DNA from: Acidimicrobiales bacterium
Lineage (GTDB): Bacteria; Actinomycetota; Acidimicrobiia; Acidimicrobiales; UBA8190
DNA length: 9,777 bases
Direction: 5' to 3'
NCBI GenBank assembly: GCA_030042575.1
Contig: JASHZK010000269.1
Location: 1 to 9,777, forward strand
Position 1 is the first letter of the stretch. Every line of letters starts with the position of its first letter. Below are positions 1-4,468 of this stretch, in pieces. The position numbers and the translations under genes were made by a program. Below the pieces are notes generated by a model that saw only the letters and a program-made list of their open reading frames with translations, had not been told where the DNA came from and did no database searches.

Positions 1-306
1 CGACTTCGTGTACTCGATGCCGAGCGACAGCGTGGTGGGGCTGGTGGAGCTGATGGTGGTGGAGCCGATCTCGAAGGTGGTGTCGGTGGTCGACGAGTAG
101 AGGCAGGTCGCCACCTTCTTCACCTTTATGGGGCAGTTGGCGAACTTGGCCAGATTGGCGGGGAGCTTGGACTTGCCGTAGGCCGGTGCGCTCACGATCA
201 TGGCCAGGGCGCCGACCACGAACAGCACCGCTGCGTACCTGGCCAGGCGGCCCCCCACCTCGGCCCCCGACCACGCACTCGAAACAGAAGACGTTCTCAT
301 CGCCAT
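1..306 (-). CDS. Small secreted protein, N-terminal part (cut by window edge)
   Basis: The first 102 codons of a minus-strand gene are visible; the 3' end lies outside the window. The predicted protein has an N-terminal signal peptide: arginines at residues 4, 20 and 23, a hydrophobic core at about 24-39 (AAVLFVVGALAMIVSA) and a likely signal peptidase I site after SAPA at residue 42. The mature part starts YGKSKLPANLAKF and has two cysteines, C58 and C68, in NCPIKVKKVATC, which could form a disulfide. Ser/Thr-rich beta-type sequence follows. I place the start at ATG 306 because GAGG lies 6 bases upstream; in-frame ATGs at 300, 312, 324 and 330 are alternatives. The motif resembles uncharacterised exported proteins of actinobacteria, but I recognise no family with a known function. 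It is divergent from the GHMP kinase. Confidence 0.72.
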   Translation of the reverse strand, partial: MAMRTSSVSSAWSGAEVGGRLARYAAVLFVVGALAMIVSAPAYGKSKLPANLAKFANCPIKVKKVATCLYSSTTDTTFEIGSTTISSTSPTTLSLGIEYTKS

Positions 307-349
307 GACCATCCTCGTCGGCATGACCATCGTTCTCGATTCGTTGGAA

Positions 350-355
350 ATTGTA
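350..355 (-). promoter_or_regulatory. Possible -10 element (TACAAT) for the minus-strand secreted protein
   Basis: On the minus strand TACAAT matches the -10 consensus at 5 of 6 positions and lies about 44 bases before the chosen ATG, a reasonable leader length. No good -35 hexamer is found 17 bases upstream, so this is a weak call. The divergent gap 307-536 holds no other convincing signal apart from a 7-base inverted repeat, CGTCTCG (446-452) and CGAGACG (479-485). Confidence 0.25.
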
Positions 356-536
356 TTCACATCCGATTCGTCGTGCGCCTTGGATCCCACGAGGATCTAC
401 CCGCGTAATTCCACCTGGAACGCCCCCATATGAGCGCGGCGGCACCGTCTCGATCGACAGCTTTGCCATCTGAATTGACGAGACGAACTCGACGTGGTCG
501 GGACAGCCTTTCCGGCCCATGTAGCAAGCTGCCCTC

Positions 537-1550
537 GTGACTGTTCGAGTCAAAGTCAGGGCACCGGTGCGAGTCCTCGACGCCGGCGGATGGACCGACA
601 CCTGGTTCGCCGGGCACGGGGCGGTGTGCAACCTGGCTGTTTCGCAGGGGACCGAGATTTCGGTCACCCTCTCCCGGCTCGGCCGTGGCCGCCAGGCGGA
701 GGTCGACCTCTGGGTCCGGTCCTTCGGCGAGCGATACCGGTTTGCTGTGCATGCGCCTCCGAACCGCCACCCGCTGCTCGAGACGACGTTGCGCCGTTGG
801 TGCCCGCCGGGCGTCTCGGTGAATGTGGAGGTCGCCTCGTCGGTGCCGCCTGGGTCGGGCCTGGGAACGTCGGCTTCCGTGGTCGTCGCCCTCGTTGCCG
901 CCCTTCGCGCCGCGACAGGAGGGACGATCGACGCCCATGGGCTCGCCGCTGAGGCCCACCGGATCGAGACCGAGGACCTCGGCCGGCAAAGCGGAGTCCA
1001 GGACCAGATCGCTGCTGCCCATGGCGGTGCCAACCTCGTCGTCGTCGGACCGTACCCGGCGACAGAGGTGCACACCCTGCCACTGAGCATCGACACCTGG
1101 GAAGAGCTGACCAGGCGACTGGTCACCGTCTACCTGGGCGCCCCGCACCGGTCCAGCTCCGTGCACGAAGCCGTCATCGCACGTCTGGCCAGCTCCGATC
1201 CCGACGTGCTCCTGCGCCCACTGCGTTCAGCGGCTCATGGCGCTGCGCTGGCCCTGGTGGCCGGGGACATCGATGCCTACGGCCAAGCCATGACGTACAA
1301 CACCGAGGCCCAGGCTCTGCTCCACCCCGGGCTCGTGGGGCAACGTGCCGGCGCCGTCATCGAGCTCGCCTCGTCCCACGGCGCTGTCGGGTGGAAGGTG
1401 AACGGCGCCGGGGGCGACGGGGGTTCGGTGACCATAGTGTGCCCCGAGGATCCCGCTCCCCTCGTGGCAGAGCTCGACTCGACGGGCGGTGTCACTCGCC
1501 TGCAGCTCGAGCCGACGCGCCAGGGAGCCAGAGTCGTCGACAGCGACTGA
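537..1550 (+). CDS. GHMP-family sugar kinase, heptose/fucose kinase-like
   Basis: A 337-residue cytoplasmic kinase expected to phosphorylate a sugar or sugar phosphate with ATP. The three GHMP motifs are present: motif 1 at residues 8-22 (RAPVRVLDAGGWTDT), the ATP-binding loop at 103-113 (VPPGSGLGTSA) and motif 3 at 287-296 (KVNGAGGDGG). GVQDQIAAAHGG (153-164) carries the aspartate D156 typical of the group. GGWTD in motif 1 and the QDQ segment point to the branch containing D-glycero-D-manno-heptose 7-phosphate kinases and L-fucokinase domains rather than mevalonate or homoserine kinases, and the length fits. The GTG start is the first possible one after an in-frame TAG at 522-524, and it precedes the conserved RAP. 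No Shine-Dalgarno is obvious. There are no nucleotidyltransferase, isomerase or glycosyltransferase neighbours, so the substrate cannot be inferred from context. Confidence 0.9.
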   Translation: MTVRVKVRAPVRVLDAGGWTDTWFAGHGAVCNLAVSQGTEISVTLSRLGRGRQAEVDLWVRSFGERYRFAVHAPPNRHPLLETTLRRWCPPGVSVNVEVASSVPPGSGLGTSASVVVALVAALRAATGGTIDAHGLAAEAHRIETEDLGRQSGVQDQIAAAHGGANLVVVGPYPATEVHTLPLSIDTWEELTRRLVTVYLGAPHRSSSVHEAVIARLASSDPDVLLRPLRSAAHGAALALVAGDIDAYGQAMTYNTEAQALLHPGLVGQRAGAVIELASSHGAVGWKVNGAGGDGGSVTIVCPEDPAPLVAELDSTGGVTRLQLEPTRQGARVVDSD

Positions 1551-1592
1551 TCTCGAGGACGTCGAGGCCGTTCCGGCACCTCACGGCGCCGA

Positions 1593-2144
1593 TCACCGTG
1601 GCTGAGACCGTTCAGCGCCCGAGGGGCCATCCTCAGTGTCTCGGTCCAACTCTTCGACGGCTTCGCTGATGGCGGCCAGCAATCGCACCGGCGGTACCGG
1701 TTTTCGCAATGAGCGTGTGATCTTCCTGCCCAGGCCCATGCGGTCGATGTCCTCTGGGCCGTAATAAGCGAACGCTGACAGCACGATGACCTTGGGCGGC
1801 GCCGGCCCGAGATCCTCGAGTACGGACAGGCCATCACGCTTCGGCATCGCCATGTCCAAGATGAGCACATCAACGGAGTCATGGAGCAGTACTTGAGCCA
1901 GGGCTTCTTCGCCATCAGCGGCCTGGAGGACGTCGTAGCCCTCGATGGCCAAGATGTCGGCCATCGTCTCACGCAGGGCCTCGTCATCGTCGGCCACGAG
2001 GACGGTCCGCCCCGAGCCGACCCTCTGTGAAGGGCCGATGGTGTCGAGTGCTCCTAACGGTCGCGCAGGCATGTCGAGGGGATCGCCCGTCCGCGGAGGT
2101 CTCTTGGGGACAAAGACGCCATCACTGCACCCACCATTGCACAC
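1593..2144 (-). CDS. Stand-alone response-regulator receiver protein
   Basis: A single CheY-like receiver domain with no output domain, 183 residues from the GTG at 2144. The receiver begins at TVLVADDDEALRETM and has every key residue: the acidic cluster DDD, the phospho-acceptor aspartate in LILDMAMP (D73 counted from the internal ATG at 2072), the switch serine in VIVLSAF and the conserved lysine in RKPVPP. A short acidic tail follows. Two starts compete. The GTG at 2144 has AAAAGGAAG ideally spaced but adds 24 low-complexity residues with two cysteines. The ATG at 2072 gives a compact 159-residue protein but has no visible ribosome binding site. It converges on the GHMP kinase with a 42-base gap. 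No histidine kinase is adjacent, so it probably receives phosphate from an unlinked kinase or acts by protein-protein contact (inference). Confidence 0.8.
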   Translation of the reverse strand: MCNGGCSDGVFVPKRPPRTGDPLDMPARPLGALDTIGPSQRVGSGRTVLVADDDEALRETMADILAIEGYDVLQAADGEEALAQVLLHDSVDVLILDMAMPKRDGLSVLEDLGPAPPKVIVLSAFAYYGPEDIDRMGLGRKITRSLRKPVPPVRLLAAISEAVEELDRDTEDGPSGAERSQPR

Positions 2145-2148
2145 CCCG

Positions 2149-2157
2149 CTTCCTTTT
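2149..2157 (-). promoter_or_regulatory. Shine-Dalgarno sequence favouring the GTG start of the receiver gene
   Basis: On the minus strand AAAAGGAAG precedes GTG 2144, with six bases between AGGA and the start. The rival ATG at 2072 is preceded by GATCCCCTCGAC, which has no purine-rich site. This decides the longer start here, with moderate confidence. Confidence 0.45.
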
Positions 2158-2605
2158 GAGAAGCAGGGACGTTCGGGCCTCGACCGCGTCGACGACCGAA
2201 GGGGATTCTCCCCCGGCCGAGACCCGGCCGTCCACCTCTCCGGTCGCCCGCCGGCCTTCAGGGTCGCCAGCCGCCGGGCACGGTGGCGAATGCTCCCCTT
2301 GTGCGGATGGTCCCCAGATCGTCTCCCCATGCCCTCGGAACCCTGTGGGCGCTCGTGACTGCGTGAATTCCCCTAGGTGGATTTCCGGAAGTTCACAGCC
2401 ACGCGATAACGGAGAATAAGACGGGTTGAAGGGGGTCGTTGATGCGGTCTTCGGGGGGCCATCCCAGATCGAGGGAACGTGACGCGTCAGAGGCAACGGC
2501 GCTGTCCCTCACCGGACCGGCCGCCGGGTTTCTCACCGACTCGGCGGGCAGCACCTCGCTGCACCAGCTGTCACCACAGCCATGACAGCCCCTTCCCAAA
2601 CAGCT

Positions 2606-2611
2606 AGGAGG
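2606..2611 (+). promoter_or_regulatory. Shine-Dalgarno AGGAGG for the secreted protein
   Basis: A perfect AGGAGG lies 12 bases before ATG 2624. The spacing is long but usable. The site falls inside the alternative reading from ATG 2582, which has no ribosome binding site of its own, so it supports the shorter start, which also places the signal peptide at the very N-terminus. Confidence 0.6.
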
Positions 2612-2623
2612 CAACGCACAACC

Positions 2624-3211
2624 ATGATACGGAACAGAGCAAAGCTGGCGGTGATCGTCGGCGTCACTGTGGCGAGCGTCATCGGCGCCGCCGCGGTGGC
2701 ATCCGCCTCGATCGGGCCCAACAAGACGGTCAAGGCGGCGCTCAAGTCGGGCACCAAGATGACCTTCAAAGGTGACATCGACTCGGTGCCGCTCGTGGTC
2801 AGCTGCACCAAATTCTCGGGATCGGGGAAGACGGGCAGCAAGCCGGCGACCACCTTCGACCTGAGCAAGCCGCCGACCCTCAGTGGCTGCACGGACAGCC
2901 TGGGGGGAACCGACACCGTCACGACCAACGACACCAACGGGAAGTGGACCTTGTCGGCGACCGATACCACGGCCACGCTCACCATCCCCAAGGCAGGCGC
3001 CACTTTCACGTCGAGCGTGGAGAACGGCTGCACCATCACCGCCGCACCGAGCGGGCCGGTCAAGGTGAAGGGCAAGTACAACGGCGACAACACCATCACC
3101 GACACCGGCGCCAGCATCGCCACAAGTGGTAGCGGGTGCACGAGCACGACCGCCAAAGAGAGCGCCACGGTGGTTCTCACGCCCGCTCCGGGCAAGCCGC
3201 CTTGGGGGTGA
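2624..3211 (+). CDS. Small secreted protein with four cysteines
   Basis: A 195-residue exported protein. The signal peptide spans residues 1-28: basic MIRNRAK, a hydrophobic core at 8-25 and a likely cleavage site after ASA (26-28). The mature part (about 167 residues) is rich in Thr, Ser, Gly and Lys, with alternating hydrophobic stretches suggesting an all-beta fold. Four cysteines (C61, C89, C136, C172), each followed by Thr, could form two disulfides. No catalytic motif, sortase signal, lipobox or membrane anchor is visible, so it is probably released or loosely wall-bound. I have the impression that similar uncharacterised secreted proteins occur in actinobacteria, with conserved segments like SGTKMTF, SGCTDSLGGTDTVTTN and IPKAGATFTSS, but I know no function. 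The gene stands alone and ends 37 bases before a strong stem-loop. Confidence 0.85.
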   Translation: MIRNRAKLAVIVGVTVASVIGAAAVASASIGPNKTVKAALKSGTKMTFKGDIDSVPLVVSCTKFSGSGKTGSKPATTFDLSKPPTLSGCTDSLGGTDTVTTNDTNGKWTLSATDTTATLTIPKAGATFTSSVENGCTITAAPSGPVKVKGKYNGDNTITDTGASIATSGSGCTSTTAKESATVVLTPAPGKPPWG

Positions 3212-3248
3212 TCCACTTCCATCGGCACCATTGGTGACAACTGCGAGT

Positions 3249-3283
3249 GAAATGGGCGGCGGCCACAGGTCGCCGTCCATTTC
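3249..3283 (+). terminator. Strong stem-loop after the secreted-protein gene
   Basis: GAAATGGGCGGCG (3249-3261) pairs with CGCCGTCCATTTC (3271-3283): 13 pairs, one of them G:U. The stem continues inward through GCC/GGT to a three-base ACA loop, giving about 16 pairs in all. It starts 38 bases after the TGA at 3211. No T-tract follows. Confidence 0.6.
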
Positions 3284-3329
3284 GTCGTCACCGGTGCGTG
3301 CCGCGGCGTCCACCGCCACTGCCTGTGCC

Positions 3330-3362
3330 AACTGCGCGCCGTCTTCCTCCCGGCACGCAGTT
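3330..3362 (-). terminator. Stem-loop, better paired on the minus strand
   Basis: AACTGCGCGCCG (3330-3341) faces CGGCACGCAGTT (3351-3362) across a nine-base loop. Plus-strand RNA has one C:A mismatch. Minus-strand RNA has a G:U pair at that place and so forms an unbroken 12-pair stem, which suggests it serves the minus-strand membrane-protein gene that ends at 3505. Confidence 0.4.
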
Positions 3363-3366
3363 CGTG

Positions 3367-3420
3367 GGTGAGCGACCCGGCCGCCCCCGGGATTACCTCC
3401 CGGGACGCCGGGCGCTCACC
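3367..3420. terminator. 54-base imperfect palindrome between convergent genes
   Basis: The outer arms GGTGAGCG (3367-3374) and CGCTCACC (3413-3420) pair perfectly. The middle arms CCCGGC (3376-3381) and GCCGGG (3407-3412) and the inner arms CCCGGG (3386-3391 and 3399-3404) also pair. A one-base bulge and a small internal loop interrupt the stem, and the apical loop is ATTACCT. Twenty G:C-rich pairs form on either strand. It is probably a bidirectional terminator. A REP-like repeat unit is an alternative, but no second copy is in the window. Confidence 0.5.
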
Positions 3421-3504
3421 GGGCAGTGATGGACCACGCTGGCTTCGTGTCGGTCCCGGCGCAACCGGTTCCTCGACACCGCGACCAGCGCCACGAGAAG
3501 ACGG

Positions 3505-4167
3505 TCATGGACCTGACCGACGGACACCCGACGTCTCGCTCGTCGTCGAGGCGATACCAGCGGCTTCCTTTCTCGAAACCAGAAGCACGACACAGGTCAG
3601 GAACACCCAGATCGCCACGGGCACCGGGCCGGTCGGTGCGAGAGAAACGACGCCCAACACGATGCCCAACCACCCGAGCCACTTGGCCAGCGCCCCGCTC
3701 CCGATGATGGCGAAGCTGGTGGCGAACAGCAGCACTGCCGATCCGGCCCCGCCCAGGATCGAGTTCACGTCCGCCTGGACGGCGTTGAGTCCTTGCAAGG
3801 TAGCCGGGGTGACGTGACCGACGGCGTCTGACACCACCCACCGCATTCCCCCACCGAGGCCTCCGCTCACGCCAAGGACGATGGCGCCGGCGAAACCGAG
3901 GGCCGTCAATCGAGGGTCGGCGCCTGCCTCGACGAGCACGTTTCGCAGGTGCCAAAAGAACCACAGTGCGACGACGACCGCGACTTCGAGCACGACGGCG
4001 ATCACATACCCGGAGTCCTTGTGCTGCGAGTAGTAGTTCAAGACCTTCGCCACGCCTGCGGTGTTGTCCGGTGCCGACGAGATCCCCGCTACCGCGACAA
4101 CGAGCAGTACCACAAAGAGCAGACCGCCGAGGGCGGCCCAGCGTCTTGGATTTTGTTTCGCCTTCAT
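3505..4167 (-). CDS. Six-helix membrane protein of unknown function
   Basis: A 220-residue integral membrane protein. Likely helices lie at about residues 11-31, 53-75, 86-105, 138-158, 163-178 and 182-198. The N-terminus is basic (MKAKQNPRR) and the C-terminal tail of about 20 residues is polar and Ser/Thr-rich. No transporter, enzyme or protease signature is visible. Its overall pattern (an RRWAALGG start, FWHLRNVL after helix 2, a Gly-rich third helix) resembles uncharacterised actinobacterial membrane proteins. The start is ATG 4167, preceded by AAAGG at six-base spacing. The frame stays open upstream to 4425, but that extension has no matching start signal and would put a long polar stretch before helix 1. 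It is divergent from the kinase-regulator operon, sharing a 301-base control region, so it may be a target of that system (inference). Confidence 0.8.
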   Translation of the reverse strand: MKAKQNPRRWAALGGLLFVVLLVVAVAGISSAPDNTAGVAKVLNYYSQHKDSGYVIAVVLEVAVVVALWFFWHLRNVLVEAGADPRLTALGFAGAIVLGVSGGLGGGMRWVVSDAVGHVTPATLQGLNAVQADVNSILGGAGSAVLLFATSFAIIGSGALAKWLGWLGIVLGVVSLAPTGPVPVAIWVFLTCVVLLVSRKEAAGIASTTSETSGVRRSGP

Positions 4168-4314
4168 GACCCACCTTTCAGTTTGGTCTCCTTGTCCTCT
4201 TCTTAGGATGCTGCCGGCGCACGCTCGTCCACGACGAAGGGTCTGAACCCGGCCAAGCCCTCGGGGCCGGGCCTGGACGGCGGATCGACCGGAATGTTCT
4301 CTCTTTTCTCGAGA

Positions 4315-4328
4315 CCATCCCAGGATGG
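4315..4328. promoter_or_regulatory. Palindrome CCATCC-CA-GGATGG, possible operator
   Basis: A perfect 6-base inverted repeat around a two-base centre. It lies 141 bases before the kinase start and 148 bases before the start of the divergent membrane-protein gene. The size suits a dimeric regulator of the NarL type, but nothing in the sequence proves binding. Confidence 0.25.
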
Positions 4329-4349
4329 CTGAGCGAGGGATCGATGTCG

Positions 4350-4365
4350 TCGTCGGCGCCGACGA
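4350..4365. promoter_or_regulatory. Perfect 16-base palindrome, candidate operator
   Basis: TCGTCGGC (4350-4357) is followed directly by its exact reverse complement GCCGACGA (4358-4365). It lies about 104 bases upstream of the kinase GTG in the divergent control region. A gap-free perfect dyad this long is a good candidate for a dimeric NarL/LuxR-type regulator such as the one encoded at 6847-7539 (inference). Confidence 0.35.
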
Positions 4366-4456
4366 ATCTGCATGAGACGGAGGGTTGATGGGCATCGTCC
4401 AGAAGTCGTACATCGCCTCGGCCATCGGGCCGATGTGCGGGCCCCGTTCCAGGCGC

Positions 4457-4462
4457 TAACTT
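4457..4462 (+). promoter_or_regulatory. Possible -10 (TAACTT) for leaderless transcription of the kinase
   Basis: TAACTT fits the TANNNT pattern of actinobacterial -10 elements and ends six bases before GTG 4469, so transcription could start at the start codon. The gene has no convincing Shine-Dalgarno, which agrees with a leaderless mRNA. No good -35 element is seen. Confidence 0.25.
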
Positions 4463-4468
4463 GCACGC

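Larger units (their letters stand above)
2145..2623. other. Long divergent intergenic region
   Basis: About 480 bases separate the receiver gene (minus) from the secreted-protein gene (plus). Open frames across it are short, overlap on both strands and resemble no protein I know, so I treat it as non-coding. It contains a perfect 10-base palindrome, TGACGCGTCA (2480-2489), about 140 bases before the secreted-protein start, and some GC-rich inverted repeats such as TCGACCGCGTCGA near 2179. The less GC-rich stretch around 2360-2425 is the likeliest promoter zone, but no -35/-10 pair stands out. A structured 5' leader is possible but not demonstrated. Confidence 0.5.
3212..3504. other. Convergent intergenic region with three stem-loops
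   Basis: Nothing here looks coding. The gap between the secreted-protein gene and the convergent membrane-protein gene holds three successive inverted repeats (3249-3283, 3330-3362, 3367-3420), listed separately. None has a T-run, but terminators of high-GC actinobacteria often lack one. The arrangement fits a two-way termination zone. The remaining bases (3421-3504) show nothing notable. Confidence 0.6.
4168..4468. other. Divergent control region with palindromes and a possible gene remnant
   Basis: This stretch separates the membrane-protein gene from the two-component operon. It holds the palindromes at 4315-4328 and 4350-4365 and probably both promoters. On the minus strand, one frame at about 4300-4440 reads GPHIGPMAEAMYDFWTMPIN and, after a single frame change, another reads PGPEGLAGFRPFVVDERA up to a TAA at 4203-4205. 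This could be a decayed C-terminal gene fragment, but I cannot match it to a family and it may be chance. Confidence 0.4.

Noticed and set aside
357..1166. Long minus-strand open frame (269 codons) over the GHMP kinase
   Set aside because: It is antisense to a gene with clear family motifs, its protein is Arg/Gly/Asp-rich low complexity, and long antisense frames are expected in high-GC coding DNA.
2393..3331. Minus-strand open frames over the secreted-protein gene (312 and 252 codons)
   Set aside because: They are antisense to a gene with a signal peptide and Shine-Dalgarno; the hydrophobic look of one is the complement of Thr/Ser/Asp codons.
4168..4425. N-terminal extension of the membrane protein to ATG 4425
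   Set aside because: The extra 86 residues lack family character and would bury the well-placed Shine-Dalgarno before ATG 4167.
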